A stretch of 64,000 nt of DNA from Streptomyces qinzhouensis (GCF_007856155.1 NZ_CP042266.1:7626001-7690000), one strand, 5' to 3'; positions 24,500 to 34,130 are shown, counted from the first letter of the stretch. Made by a program: numbers and translations. The notes: generated from the letters alone by a model not told the origin.

Positions 24500-25521
24500 C
24501 CGGAGCGCCGACCACCCCCGGCCAGCGGCTGTCCTTCACTACCCGGAGCCTGGTTCCGGCGGACCGCGCCACCGCCTGGGAACGCGCGCTGTCCAAGGTC
24601 TTGGTGGACCTGGAAGCCGTCGTGGAGGGCGGCCGTCCGTGGGCGGGTGAGCTCACCGCCGAGCGCCTGGGAGCGCTCCAGATCACCACCGAGGAGTCCG
24701 GGCCCTGCACGATTCTGCGCAGCGCCCGGTCGGTGGCCGCCGACCCCAGCACCCACATCCTCGTACGTCTGCAACTGGACGGCTCCGCACTGCTGTCGCA
24801 AGACGGCCGAACCGCCGAACTCCGTCCGGGCCGACTGGCGTTCCACGATGCGCGGCGTCCGTTCCGGATCGTGCTGCCCGGGCCGCAGCGGGCCTGGATC
24901 CTCATGCTGCCCCGCGCCCTGCTCCGGCTTCAGGAGGGGCAGCTGTCCGCCCTGACGGCTACCGTCCTGGACGATACCGAGGAGGGAGCGGCGGCCTTGC
25001 TGCTGCCGCTGCTGCGCGGGCTCCTCGACGAGGTCACGCGGACCGCCGCCGTGCCCCGACGCGACGACCTCGCCCGTATGGCGGCGGAAGTCCTGGCCAC
25101 CCTGGCCCTGGAGCAGGTCGGCAGCAGGCCCGCCCCCGCGCTGTGGGAACGGATCACGGCATCCGCCGATGCCCGGTTGGGGGACCCGGAACTCACCCCG
25201 CGGGACATCGCCGACCAGCACAACATCTCCCTGCGCTATCTGTATCGGCTCTTCCAGGCCCAGGGCACCACCGTCAACGCCTGGGTGCGGATGCGACGGC
25301 TGGAGTCGGCCGGTGCGGAACTCGCCCGGGCAGGCGCGGCCCACCGGTCGATCGCGGCGGTGGCCGCCCGCTGGGGATTCACCAACCCCTCCCATTTCAG
25401 CCGGTCGTTCCGCGACTCGTTCGGAGTCTCGCCGGTGCAGTGGCGCGCCGCGCACCTGGGGACCCGAGGTCCCGCGGGGGCTGTTCCCTCAACGCCAGGA
25501 CCCAGGGCGCTGTCAGCATGA
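24493..25521 (+). CDS. AraC-family transcriptional regulator, paralogue of its neighbour
   Basis: A 342-residue protein from the GTG at 24493, which overlaps the previous stop (GTGCTGA) and follows GGGAGAA. Domain order is the same as in the upstream gene: an N-terminal cupin-like sensor (LVPADRATAWERALSKV, then LLSQDGRTAELRPG) and a C-terminal AraC DNA-binding region (LTPRDIADQHNISLRYLYRL and SIAAVAARWGFTNPSHFSRS). The two proteins look like a tandem duplication that has diverged mainly in the sensor domain, so they may answer different ligands or form a heterodimer. Confidence 0.88.
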   Translation: MLTGAPTTPGQRLSFTTRSLVPADRATAWERALSKVLVDLEAVVEGGRPWAGELTAERLGALQITTEESGPCTILRSARSVAADPSTHILVRLQLDGSALLSQDGRTAELRPGRLAFHDARRPFRIVLPGPQRAWILMLPRALLRLQEGQLSALTATVLDDTEEGAAALLLPLLRGLLDEVTRTAAVPRRDDLARMAAEVLATLALEQVGSRPAPALWERITASADARLGDPELTPRDIADQHNISLRYLYRLFQAQGTTVNAWVRMRRLESAGAELARAGAAHRSIAAVAARWGFTNPSHFSRSFRDSFGVSPVQWRAAHLGTRGPAGAVPSTPGPRALSA

Positions 25522-25770
25522 GTGCGCCCCCGCTCCGCGCCCGGCCTTCGCTGTCCGCGATGACGGCGGAAGGGAACGGAAAGGAAGCGCGGAGCGATGG
25601 CGTGGATGCCGCCCACCCTTCTGACGGCAGTGAGCGTGGCGGATCCGGTGCGCCGATCGGACGGGGCGCGATCGTGCGGTTCCCGGGCGGTGCCGAAACC
25701 CAGCCGTACTGGCACACCACGGCGCCGCCGTACACACACGTCACGTGATGACGCCCCCGAAAGGAACACC

Positions 25771-26760
25771 ATGTCCACAGCCAAGCGATGGTCACGGAGC
25801 GGCTTGCCGGCCGCGGCCCTGGCCGCGACTCTCACCGTCGGCGTCATCGGCCCGGCGACGGCCGCAGCCCCACGCTCGGACGCGCGCTTCCTCGCGCATC
25901 TGAACCTGGCCGACGGTCAGCGACCGGAGAACATAGCCCTGGAGCCCCGCGGGGGCGCGGTCGTCACGTTCGCCTTCTCCCGCCAGGTCGCCCGCATCAC
26001 CCCCGACGGCCGGGTACAGGTGCTGGCGACCCTGCCGGCACCCCCGGCCGGGTCCGCCACCCCGGTACTGACCTCGCCGTTCCTCGGCGGCATCGTCCGC
26101 GCGCAGGACGGGACCCTGTACTTCGCGTACGCCACGGGCACCAGCGAGCTGACCGGGGTGTGGCGGCTGCGCCCCGGCGGAACCCCGGGGCGCATCGCCG
26201 CGCTGCCGGCGGACAGCCTGCCGAACGGTCTCGCGCTCGACCGGCACAGCGGTCTGCTGTACGCGGCGGATTCGGCCCTCGGGACCGTCTGGAGGGTGCC
26301 CGTAGCGGGCGGCACGCCTACCCGGTGGGCCGCCGCCCCCGAGCTCCGGCCCGCCGGGTTCCTGGGCGCCAACGGCATCAAGATCCACAACGGGGCGGCC
26401 TGGGTGACCAACCTGGACCGGGGCACCGTGCTGCGCATCCCCCTGACCTGCCACGGCGGTCCCGGACCCGTCGAGACCCGGGCCACCGGACTGGTCGACA
26501 TCGACGACTTCGCCTTCACCGGCTCCGGCGACACCCTCCTCGCAGCGATCAACAAGGAGAACGAAGTCGCCCTGGTCAGGTCCGACGGCAGCCACCGCAT
26601 CGTGCTGACAGCCGTCGACGGGCTGCAGGGCCCCACCTCGCTCGCCGTACGGGGCGACACGGCGTACATCGCCAGCGCCGCCTACTTTACGAACACCGAC
26701 CCCAACGTGCTCGCCGTCCGGGCCGAGCGGGAAGAGTGGCGACGCCTCCCCGGTGAATGA
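25771..26760 (+). CDS. Secreted SMP-30/gluconolactonase-like beta-propeller protein
   Basis: A 329-residue protein with an N-terminal signal peptide (KRW, then a hydrophobic stretch ending ATAAAPRS), so it is exported. The mature part has repeated propeller-blade patterns (SLPNGLALDRHSGLLYAAD, then FLGANGIKIHNGAAWVTN and GLQGPTSLAVRGDTAYIAS) of the SMP-30/LRE-like group. The ATG at 25771 follows AAAGGA. Members bind calcium or zinc and some hydrolyse lactones, but catalytic residues cannot be fixed here. It follows the two AraC genes by 249 bp and may be one of their targets. Confidence 0.78.
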   Translation: MSTAKRWSRSGLPAAALAATLTVGVIGPATAAAPRSDARFLAHLNLADGQRPENIALEPRGGAVVTFAFSRQVARITPDGRVQVLATLPAPPAGSATPVLTSPFLGGIVRAQDGTLYFAYATGTSELTGVWRLRPGGTPGRIAALPADSLPNGLALDRHSGLLYAADSALGTVWRVPVAGGTPTRWAAAPELRPAGFLGANGIKIHNGAAWVTNLDRGTVLRIPLTCHGGPGPVETRATGLVDIDDFAFTGSGDTLLAAINKENEVALVRSDGSHRIVLTAVDGLQGPTSLAVRGDTAYIASAAYFTNTDPNVLAVRAEREEWRRLPGE

Positions 26761-26917
26761 TTCAGATCGTGCCGGGTCAGCGACGACGTCGCCCCGGACG
26801 GTTTCCTGGTCGTAGCGGCCCGGACCTTCGGGGACTCGGGTGTGGGCCCGTGTATCTCGCGCGCCGAGCCGACCGCCGACCGCCGGTCAGGCCTCGTGAC
26901 TTCGAACGCCCTTGTGG

Positions 26918-28546
26918 TCAGGGCCGTATGAAAGGCCCGATCGAGGCGTCGAAGGCATGCGTCACCTCGGGCGCGGTGCCCGGGGTGAGCAGGGCGCGGG
27001 CCTCCTCCTCGAACCGGCGGTCCATGGCTGTCAGCCGGACGTGGTGCTGGGCCCGGTGCTCCGCCCAGGAGGAGACGAGGTAGTTCTCGATGAACCGCTC
27101 CGGGTCGTGACCGTCCTGGTAGAGGCCCCAGGACAGGGCTCCCGTACGGCGCCTGGACCTCGCCACCCGGCGCATCCGCTCGGTGAACAGCCTCTGTCTC
27201 TCCGCCGGGACGCGGTAGACCACGGATATCAGGACCGGGCCGTCGGACTCACCGGGTTCGAAGACCAGGGGCGGCGACGGCCAGTGGTCCGATGGTGCGG
27301 GGTCGACGCCTTCGGGGTCGCGCAGCGGCCACCGCCGTACGGTGAACGCGCTCAGCAGCATGGCGCCGCCGGCGACCAGCAGACAGGCGCCCATCCCTAG
27401 CCATTCGGCGACGGCACCCCACAAGGGCGCCATCAGGGCCTGACCGCCCTGGAAGACCAGGAGATAGACGGCGAGGCCGCGGGCCCTGACCCAGCCGGGG
27501 AGCCGGGTCTGCACCGCCGCGTTGAGCGTGGACAGGACGGCGATCCAGGCGAGGCCCGCAGGTAGCAGGGCGAGCGCGACCAGCCACGGCACAGGGACCG
27601 TGGCCAGTGCCGCCAGCACCACGGCGAACACCACGGCCCCCGCCGCGAGGATGCCGTTGCTCCCCAGTACGCGGCCGATACGGGGGAGGACGAACGCACC
27701 CGCCACCGCGCCGGCCCCCACAGCCCCCAGCAACAGCCCGTAACCGCCCGGACCCAGGCCGAGGGAGCGGCTCGCGGTCAGCGGCAGCAGCGCCCACAGG
27801 GCGGCGCCGCCGGGGATGAAGAGCAGCGTGCGCAGCAGGACCCGGCGGACGCCGGGCGCGTTCCAGACGTAGCGGCGACCGGCGTGCAAGGCGTCCAGCA
27901 GTCCTTCGCTCGCGGCGGGCGGGGCGGCCGCGGCGGCAGGATGCCGCCACACCAGGAGGACGGCCGCGATGCCCAGGTAGGAGGCCGCGTTGAAGGCGAA
28001 CACCCACCCCACGCCCGCCGCCGCGACCAGCACCCCGCCGAGCGCCGGACCCACGGCGCGGGCCAGGTTCATGTTCACCGCGCCCAGGGCCGCTGCCTGC
28101 CCGAGCAGGCGGCGCTCTACCAGCTCCGGCTGTATCGCCTGCCAGGCCGGGCCCATGACCGCCGTACCGCACCCCAGCAGGAAGGTGAGGGCGAGCAGCA
28201 GCGTCGGCGACAGTGCGTCCGTGAACGCCAGCACGGCGAGCGCGCCGGACACCGTGAGCATCGCGAACTGCGCGCCCAGCAGCACCGATCGGCGGTCCAG
28301 ACGGTCGGCGATCACCCCGGAGGGCAGGGCGAGCAGCACGACCGGAAGGCTGGAGGCGGTCTGTACGAGCGTCACCAGCGCGGCGCTGTGCCCGACCAGT
28401 AGCCACTGGGCGCCCACCGTAGCCATCCAGCTTCCGATGTTGGAGACCAACTGGGCGATCCACAGGGCCCGGAAGACGCGTGCCGCGAGCGGCGCCCACG
28501 GCGAGTCGGTCCTGGCGAGTGCCGACGGCGGCGGTGTGCTCTTCAT
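26918..28546 (-). CDS. MFS exporter (EntS/MFS_3 type) with a C-terminal monooxygenase-like domain
   Basis: About 542 residues from the ATG at 28546 (MKSTPPPS); ATGs at 28576 and 28618 are alternatives. The first 400 residues form about 12 membrane helices with the MFS motif in GVIADRLDRRSVLLGAQ and an early segment LWIAQLVSNIGSWM typical of the transmembrane secretion effector group. After RWPLRDPEG the last 140 residues are soluble and resemble an antibiotic-biosynthesis-monooxygenase fold (ISVVYRVPAERQRLF, GLYQDGHDPERFIENYLV). That appended domain is common in this transporter group. It probably exports a small hydrophobic compound. It diverges from the hydrolase gene at 28945. Confidence 0.85.
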   Translation of the reverse strand: MKSTPPPSALARTDSPWAPLAARVFRALWIAQLVSNIGSWMATVGAQWLLVGHSAALVTLVQTASSLPVVLLALPSGVIADRLDRRSVLLGAQFAMLTVSGALAVLAFTDALSPTLLLALTFLLGCGTAVMGPAWQAIQPELVERRLLGQAAALGAVNMNLARAVGPALGGVLVAAAGVGWVFAFNAASYLGIAAVLLVWRHPAAAAAPPAASEGLLDALHAGRRYVWNAPGVRRVLLRTLLFIPGGAALWALLPLTASRSLGLGPGGYGLLLGAVGAGAVAGAFVLPRIGRVLGSNGILAAGAVVFAVVLAALATVPVPWLVALALLPAGLAWIAVLSTLNAAVQTRLPGWVRARGLAVYLLVFQGGQALMAPLWGAVAEWLGMGACLLVAGGAMLLSAFTVRRWPLRDPEGVDPAPSDHWPSPPLVFEPGESDGPVLISVVYRVPAERQRLFTERMRRVARSRRRTGALSWGLYQDGHDPERFIENYLVSSWAEHRAQHHVRLTAMDRRFEEEARALLTPGTAPEVTHAFDASIGPFIRP

Positions 28547-28944
28547 AGGTGTCCAGACCGGGTGCGGGGCGGGCATGGCGGAGGCGGCCTCGGCCGGAGT
28601 CCTCGCCCCCGAATCCACGGGCGAACCGCGGCCGTCGCGCCGTCAGGCTAGGTTTGGCGGGGCCGTCGAGTGTCCTGCGGGCGCACGGGAACGCGTCTCA
28701 CAGCGCACAGCCGCGTGGCGGGACGGCCGGGTGCGGAGGCGGCACGGGACAGCCGAACGGGTGATCGCCGACGGGGCGGGGACACGCCCGGTGCGCTACG
28801 GGGGCAGCGGACGTGCGCTTGCGGACAATCGACCTGTCCGCGGGCGATCTACCGTGCGGTGCGGCGGTGCCGGAACTCCCGGCACGACGATCCGGACCGG
28901 TTCCCGGAAGCGGCCGCCCTTCCCACCAGTTCCAGGAGGTACCC
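28547..28944. other. Divergent promoter region, MFS exporter and hydrolase
   Basis: Nearly 400 bp between divergent genes. I see no gene with coding-type codons here. The strong ribosome-binding site AGGAGGT of the hydrolase lies at 28934-28940. Confidence 0.5.
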
Positions 28945-29916
28945 ATGGATGATGCCCTTGCCCCGGTCGAGCCGGTGCTGGAACCCGCGGCGGCCGAGTT
29001 CGCGGAGGCGACGGCGAACCGGCCCTACCTCTTCGAACTGTCCCCGGCGGACGGCCGCAAGGCGGTCGACGAGGTGCAGTCCGGTGAGATCGGCAAACCG
29101 CCCGTGGACGAGGAGTGGATCACCGTCTCCGGCGGGCCCACGGGCAGCGTCCGGGCGAGGATCGTCAAGCCCGCCGGTGCCACCGGGACCCTCCCCGTCA
29201 TCATCTACATCCACGGCGCGGGCTGGGTCTTCGGCAACGCGCACACGCACGACCGGCTGGTGCGCGAGCTCGCCGTCGGCGCCGGGGCGGCCGTCGTCTT
29301 CCCGGAGTACGACCTGTCGCCCGAGGCGCGCTACCCGGTCGCGATCGAGCAGAACTACACGGTTGCCCGGTGGGTCGTGGAACAGGGCGCGTCCAAGGGC
29401 CTCGACGGATCGCGGCTCGCCGTCGCCGGTGACTCCGTCGGCGGCAATATGACCGCGGCCCTCACCCTCATGGCCAAGGAGCGCGGCGGCCCCCCGCTGG
29501 TGCAGCAGGTGCTGTTCTACCCGGTGACCGACGCGAACTTCGACACCGGCTCGTACCACCAGTTCGCCACCGGATACTTCCTGCGCCGTGACGGCATGCG
29601 GTGGTTCTGGGACCAGTACACCACCGACGAGGCGGCGCGCGCCGAGATCACCGCGTCCCCGCTGCGCGCCACGACCGAGCAGCTCAAAGACCTTCCCCCG
29701 GCCCTGGTCGTCACCGCGGAGGCCGATGTCCTGCGCGACGAGGGCGAGGCGTACGCGGCCAGGCTCCGCGAGGCGGGCGTGCCGGTCACCGCGGTGCGCT
29801 TCCAGGGCATCATCCACGACTTCGTGATGCTCAACGCCCTGCGTGGCACGCAGGCCGCCGAGACGGCCATCACCCTGGCCGCCGGCACCCTGCGGGCGGC
29901 CCTGCACCGGGCCTGA
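28945..29916 (+). CDS. Alpha/beta hydrolase (hormone-sensitive-lipase family)
   Basis: A 323-residue esterase-like protein starting at the ATG at 28945 behind AGGAGGT. The oxyanion-hole HGxGW motif reads IYIHGAGWVFGN, the nucleophile elbow GDSVGG is intact, and the later acid and base fall in TAEADVLRDEGE and GIIHDFVMLN. Substrates of the family are short-chain esters. It is a clear paralogue of the gene at 22396, sharing blocks such as FATGYFLRRDG with FATGYLLTRRA. It diverges from the MFS exporter and is separated from the SnoaL-like gene by a palindromic terminator. Confidence 0.9.
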   Translation: MDDALAPVEPVLEPAAAEFAEATANRPYLFELSPADGRKAVDEVQSGEIGKPPVDEEWITVSGGPTGSVRARIVKPAGATGTLPVIIYIHGAGWVFGNAHTHDRLVRELAVGAGAAVVFPEYDLSPEARYPVAIEQNYTVARWVVEQGASKGLDGSRLAVAGDSVGGNMTAALTLMAKERGGPPLVQQVLFYPVTDANFDTGSYHQFATGYFLRRDGMRWFWDQYTTDEAARAEITASPLRATTEQLKDLPPALVVTAEADVLRDEGEAYAARLREAGVPVTAVRFQGIIHDFVMLNALRGTQAAETAITLAAGTLRAALHRA

Positions 29917-30185
29917 GCCCCGCCCCGCACAGACCCTCGGCGGCGTCGTCGTCGAACCGGTCCGCCGGGCACCGGAACGGAAGGGTATGTCCAGGTCGAT
30001 GGCGGTGCCCTGGGCGTCGAGTGGCAGTGTGGTGGTGGGCACGGGAATCTCCGGCGGTTCGGGACGCGCCGCCGCGACCACCTGGAGCGGGGGGTGGCGC
30101 GACGGCGCGTTGGTGGGTTCGGGCTGGTTCGGGGGCCGCGGGAGGCGCGGGGGCTACGGCGGCTCCGGACGCTTCGGACGCTTCG

Positions 30186-30209
30186 GGGGCGAGGCCGCGG
30201 CCTCGCCCC
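30186..30209. terminator. Perfect 24-bp palindrome between convergent genes
   Basis: GGGGCGAGGCCG is followed at once by its exact complement CGGCCTCGCCCC, giving 12-bp arms with no spacer. It lies 9 bp beyond the stop of the leftward SnoaL-like gene and downstream of the rightward hydrolase, fitting a bidirectional terminator. The region just before it (29917-30185) holds no supported gene. Confidence 0.6.
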
Positions 30210-30217
30210 TGCGGACG

Positions 30218-30979
30218 TCAGAACAGACCGTTGGTGTGGGGGAGTTCGGCCGGGATGGGCGCGATGACGTCCCAGTGTTCGACGATCTTGCCGTCGGCCA
30301 CCCGGAAGAGGTCGTAGTACGCGACCGGGACACCGAACTCGCCCTCGGACTGGACCAGGACGAACTCGCCCTCGGCGACGACCTTGTGGACGGTCTTGTA
30401 AAGGAGGCTCTTGCCCTCCTCGGCCCACTTCGCGGCAGCGGCCCCGAAACCGGCCAGGCCGTCGGCGGCCTCCGGATTGTGCTGGTGATAGGTCTCGGTC
30501 GAGATGTAGTCGGTGAGCACGGAGTAGTCGGCCCCGACCAGGACCTTCCGGGCGAACTCGGTGACCAGGGCGCGGTTGGCCTCGGTGGTCTCCGGTGCGG
30601 TGACCTCGGCGGGACCGTCGGTCTGCGAGCGGCTGGATGCGGTGCTCTCGACCACCGGGGCGAGGGCGTCCCAGTGCTCGGCGAGCCTGCCGCCGGCGTC
30701 GACGCGGAAGATGTCGAAGGCGACCAGCGGGTCGGGACCGAAGCCATGGTACGTGCCGTGCAAGGCCACCAGGTCGCCGTCGGCGATCACCCGGGCTCCC
30801 TCGTAACGGAAGCCTTCCGGCAGAGCGGCGACCAGCTCTCGCAGGGCCTCGGGGCCGTCGGCTGCCAAGGAGCTGTGCTGGCGGTAGTCGGCGGCGACCC
30901 AGCGGTCCACCGCGCTCGGGTCCTTCCGGTCGAACAGTTCTCCGGCGGCGGACAGGACGGTGTTTTTGGCGTTGCTCAT
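30218..30979 (-). CDS. Tandem SnoaL-like (NTF2-fold) protein
   Basis: A 253-residue protein made of two SnoaL-type domains in a row: residues 1-110 (VDRWVAADYRQHSS, then FDIFRVDAGGRLAEHWD) and 130-250 (LTDYISTETYHQHNPE, then YDLFRVADGKIVEHWD). Each repeat has the same QH…HW pattern, so it is an internal duplication. The ATG at 30979 follows AAGGAGACG. SnoaL-like proteins include polyketide cyclases and many stress- or aldehyde-related proteins of unknown function; nothing here fixes a reaction. The AraC gene that diverges from it at 31479 is a likely regulator. Confidence 0.8.
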   Translation of the reverse strand: MSNAKNTVLSAAGELFDRKDPSAVDRWVAADYRQHSSLAADGPEALRELVAALPEGFRYEGARVIADGDLVALHGTYHGFGPDPLVAFDIFRVDAGGRLAEHWDALAPVVESTASSRSQTDGPAEVTAPETTEANRALVTEFARKVLVGADYSVLTDYISTETYHQHNPEAADGLAGFGAAAAKWAEEGKSLLYKTVHKVVAEGEFVLVQSEGEFGVPVAYYDLFRVADGKIVEHWDVIAPIPAELPHTNGLF

Positions 30980-31478
30980 GACGGATCGTCTCCTTGTGAG
31001 GTCAGGTCATGGACGGAGGTCCGGGTGCGGGGCGTCGTCGGACCGCTGGTCGAGTACGGAGGCCGGGGCGACGGCCGTGAATCCGCGCCGCCGATCCGGT
31101 CGTCCCCCGCCCGAGCGCGGGATCGCGGCCGAAGACGGCACCCGCCGGCCGCGCGGTACGGTCCCGCTCGGCCGCCGGGTGCGGGTGAGCCGCCACCTGC
31201 CGTACCCGCGCACCGGTGTGGAGACCGGCCGACCGGACCGCGAGCCGGATGCGGTGCGCGTCGTCCCCGGCGAAGTCCCGCAGGGCCGCGACGAAGCCGT
31301 CGCACCGGGAGCGGTACGCGTCGAGGGCGTACGTCAATGACACTCGCTCCGCCGAGCGCATCACACTCATCCTCCCGCATCCCTTGCTGCTTTCCGACAA
31401 CGTCTTGTTGTCGGATGAGCCGGCATCCCCAAGTTAGGGGCGTTGAGCAGGGTGAATCAGATACGCTGACGACTCACG
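30980..31478. other. Divergent intergenic region, SnoaL-like and AraC genes
   Basis: Five hundred bases between divergent genes. On the minus strand the first 50 codons from 31361 (MRSAERVSLTYALDAYRS) look coding but run into proline- and arginine-rich sequence with no clear end, so they may be the head of a broken gene. A perfect inverted repeat lies at 31393-31415. The SnoaL-like ribosome-binding site is at the left end. Confidence 0.45.
31393..31415. promoter_or_regulatory. Inverted repeat TCCGACAAC-N5-GTTGTCGGA
   Basis: Perfect 9-bp arms around a 5-nt spacer, 64 bp before the AraC-family start at 31479. Spacing, symmetry and AT-rich centre suit a repressor dimer site of the TetR or MarR type, or an AraC autoregulation site. 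No sequence-level evidence identifies the binder. Confidence 0.45.
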
Positions 31479-32375
31479 ATGGTCAAAAAGCGACACGATG
31501 CCGATCGCGGCATCCCGGAGATCTCCTTCGCCGCGCCCGCCGGAACCCCTGCGGGCGTCGAAGTGCTGCCCCTGGCGGACCTGCGCCGGCGCGCACCCGC
31601 CGGGCTGCTGAGGGCTCCCCAGCGCCCGGACTTCCACCACCTGATCACCCTCACCGGGGGAACCCTGCGGCACACGGTCGACTTCACCGCCTACGCCCTC
31701 GACCTCGGCTCCTGGCTCTGGGTGCGCCCCGGCCAGGTCCAGCAGTGGGGCGATCCCACCCACGCCGAGGGCACACTGATCCTGTTCCGCCAGGACTTCC
31801 TCGACTCGGCCACCACCGTCGGCGCCCGCCTGGAGGACCCGCACGCCCCGGTCCTGCGGCGTCCCCTTCCCGACGACGTCGCGGCCCTGAGGCGGGCCAC
31901 CGACCACCTCACCGCCGAGTTCCACGCCCTCGGCCGCCTGCCTCTGGAGGTCCACACCGCGGCCCTGCGCCATCTGCTGGCCGTACTCGTCCTGCGTCTG
32001 GCCCACCTCACCAGGCCCACAGGGAGTCCCCCGCCCGAGCCCGACGCCACGTTTCTGCGGTTCCGTGACGCCGTGGAGAAGAGTTTCACCCGCACCCGCC
32101 GGGTGGAGGACTACGCCGAAGCGCTCGGCTACTCGCCACGCACCCTCTCCCGTGCCACCCTCGCCGCCGCCGGCCTCGGCGCCAAGGAGTTCATCGACCG
32201 TCGTGTCGTCCTGGAAGCCAAGCGCCTTCTGGCACACAGCGACAGGACCGCCGCCCGCATCGCCGACCACCTGGGGTTCTCCAGCGCGACCCACTTCAGC
32301 AAGTACTTCCACCAGCGCACCGGACAGACCCCCATCGCCTTTCGTGGCAGGGTCCGCGGACACCCCACGAGATGA
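31479..32375 (+). CDS. AraC-family transcriptional regulator
   Basis: A 298-residue protein. The N-terminal sensor begins IPEISFAAPAG and includes a cupin-like stretch (LITLTGGTLRHTVDFTAYAL, then GSWLWVRPGQVQQWG). The C-terminal two helix-turn-helix units are complete (VEDYAEALGYSPRTLSRATL and ARIADHLGFSSATHFSKYF). The GxxxxxFIDRRVVLEAKRLL linker is typical of AraC regulators with an N-terminal ligand domain. It diverges from the SnoaL-like gene across a 500-bp region carrying a good palindrome. Confidence 0.88.
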   Translation: MVKKRHDADRGIPEISFAAPAGTPAGVEVLPLADLRRRAPAGLLRAPQRPDFHHLITLTGGTLRHTVDFTAYALDLGSWLWVRPGQVQQWGDPTHAEGTLILFRQDFLDSATTVGARLEDPHAPVLRRPLPDDVAALRRATDHLTAEFHALGRLPLEVHTAALRHLLAVLVLRLAHLTRPTGSPPPEPDATFLRFRDAVEKSFTRTRRVEDYAEALGYSPRTLSRATLAAAGLGAKEFIDRRVVLEAKRLLAHSDRTAARIADHLGFSSATHFSKYFHQRTGQTPIAFRGRVRGHPTR

Positions 32376-32455
32376 ACTCCCGGGTCCACGCCCGAGGCGG
32401 CCGGGTCCCCGGCACGTTGTCGAGATCCCGTGCCGTTCACGCCGGAATTCCTTAC

Positions 32456-32660
32456 GTGCGCGCGGCCGCCGTCTGCGCGGGGTCCGCGCTGACGGCGTGC
32501 GGGACGGACGACAACACCGGGGGATCCGCTCCACCGGGGAAGCCAGGTGGAGCCTCCGGGCAGGCCCTCGCCACCGGCTCCAGCGCACAGGCAGAGGCGG
32601 TGCCGGGATGCTGTTGGCCGGTGCGGGGTCGTGTTTGTGGTCTTCGCCGCGGTCGCGGGC
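32456..32660 (+). pseudogene. Lipoprotein signal remnant
   Basis: From a GTG at 32456 the frame reads RAAAVCAGSALTACGTDDNT, with a perfect lipobox (LTAC) followed by a flexible G/S/P-rich linker, then degenerates near 32600. It looks like the export signal of a lipoprotein gene whose body has been lost. The remaining stretch to 32765 holds nothing I recognise. Confidence 0.35.
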
Positions 32661-32765
32661 GTGCTCGGGTGCCCGGTCCCGCCCGCCACCGCCGGGCGAT
32701 GGCCGCCCGCTACGGCGGCGCAGGAAACCCGCCGGGCTTCCTGCGCCGCCGCCGTCTGCCACTTG

Positions 32766-33839
32766 TTACCTGATGCGTTTGCCTACGAGCGCGTCGTTCG
32801 GGAAGAGGGTGCTGCGGGCCCCGTTCCAGCGGATGGTGAGCGTCCAGGTGTCATAGGTGGAGTTGACCGCCGGGGTGGCAGAGCTGGGGGCCGCACCGCC
32901 GGAGGTCTGCCGCCATCCTTCCCAGCTGTCACCTCCGTTGGACGAGATGTTGATCCAGGTCAGGCCATCGGATCCGATGCAGGTGATGAGGATGCGCTGC
33001 TGGTTGGCATAGCCACCGGCGCCCGGTGGTACGACGCGGCCCGGGTTGCCGAGCCGGGAAGCCGCGACGCCGCTGTTGCAGACCGCTCCGCCGGGCACCT
33101 GGCCGACGCTCGTCACCTGGCCGTTGCGCTGGTCGGTCCGGGCACGGTACACACGGTTGTCCGGGCCGGTGAAGTAACTCTGCCACTCCGGGTACCCGTA
33201 GCCCCACAGCGCGATCTGGCTCTGGCCCTCGATGTCCCGGGAGTTGCCTGCCAGCTGGAAGCCCTGGCTGTAGGTCCAATCACGGCCGGGGACGAGGTTC
33301 CCGTTCTGCGCGTCCGAGTACATGTAGTTGATCCGGCCGTCGTAGCGCGGGGCGTCGATCCGGAGCCTGCCCGTCACCTCGCTGAGGGAGAGCCACGGGC
33401 TGCCCATGGCCCAGGCGCCGGTGCTGAGCTGGCTCCATGAGGTCCAGAAGTTCGCGGAGCCGGCGTTCGCCTGGCTGTAGAACAGCTCCGAGTTCATGCC
33501 CCGTATGACGACCAGGGCACGTCCCGGCGGGTACTCGATGATGCGAGGCGGCGAGGCGGTACGGGCGGCAGCGAATCCGCCGAGCGGCTGCCAGGCGCCT
33601 CCGTTGTAGCGGAACCATACGTTGCTGTCGCTTCCTCGGACGACCTCGTACTGGTTGCCGCCGATGACCACGGAGTACAGCGCGGACTGGGCCGTGGCCT
33701 GTCCACCGAGGTTCTGCCAGTTCTCCTCGGCGGCGGTGGCGGCAGTGGGGGCGGTGATCAGGAGCAGCAGCGCGGCGGCCATGGCGATCACAGCTGTGTG
33801 CCATCGGCGTAAGGCCGTTCGCATTCGTGTCTCCCACAT
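32766..33839 (-). CDS. Secreted beta-propeller lectin-like protein
   Basis: A 357-residue protein with a clear signal peptide (HTAVIAMAAALLLLITAPTA, cleavage after ATAA). The start is the ATG at 33839, behind GGAAGG. The mature part carries repeated W/G-rich blade motifs: NVWFRYNGGAWQPLGG, FWTSWSQLSTG, GLTWINISSNGGDSWEGW. These match PLL-type carbohydrate-binding propellers. Two cysteines (VCNSG and ITCIG) could form a disulfide. It probably binds extracellular sugars; no catalytic site is evident. It is not obviously linked to its neighbours. Confidence 0.72.
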   Translation of the reverse strand: MWETRMRTALRRWHTAVIAMAAALLLLITAPTAATAAEENWQNLGGQATAQSALYSVVIGGNQYEVVRGSDSNVWFRYNGGAWQPLGGFAAARTASPPRIIEYPPGRALVVIRGMNSELFYSQANAGSANFWTSWSQLSTGAWAMGSPWLSLSEVTGRLRIDAPRYDGRINYMYSDAQNGNLVPGRDWTYSQGFQLAGNSRDIEGQSQIALWGYGYPEWQSYFTGPDNRVYRARTDQRNGQVTSVGQVPGGAVCNSGVAASRLGNPGRVVPPGAGGYANQQRILITCIGSDGLTWINISSNGGDSWEGWRQTSGGAAPSSATPAVNSTYDTWTLTIRWNGARSTLFPNDALVGKRIR

Positions 33840-34130
33840 AGGCTGACCTTCCTTTCCGGTGCGACGGGCGTCTCGTCACCGGCAGGATCGCGGCATTGTC
33901 CTGGCCGTACCTGTCTCCCGGCGCACCGGTCCCTGCCTTTCCGCGCACAGTCGACCCCGTGATCGGTGCGGAGCATCGTCTCCGGCAGTACGGGGCAGAA
34001 TGGCCGATCGACGGAAGAGAAGAACAGCGCCGCGCCTTGGCTGCCTCTCCCGACGGCCGGGGCGCCGGGGCGGGAAGCGCTGGCCGTAGTGCCGAACCGG
34101 CGGCTCACGTGCAGAGCGGGCCGGGTGGGC

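Noticed and set aside
31002..31361. A 120-codon minus-strand frame upstream of the SnoaL-like gene
   Set aside because: Only the first 50 codons look coding; the rest is Arg/Pro-rich, and no ribosome-binding site or family was recognised, so it is only mentioned within the intergenic entry.
29843..32068. A 741-codon plus-strand frame across the SnoaL-like gene and AraC start
   Set aside because: It runs antisense to a recognised SnoaL-like gene and through two palindromes; the composition is arginine/glycine-rich noise.
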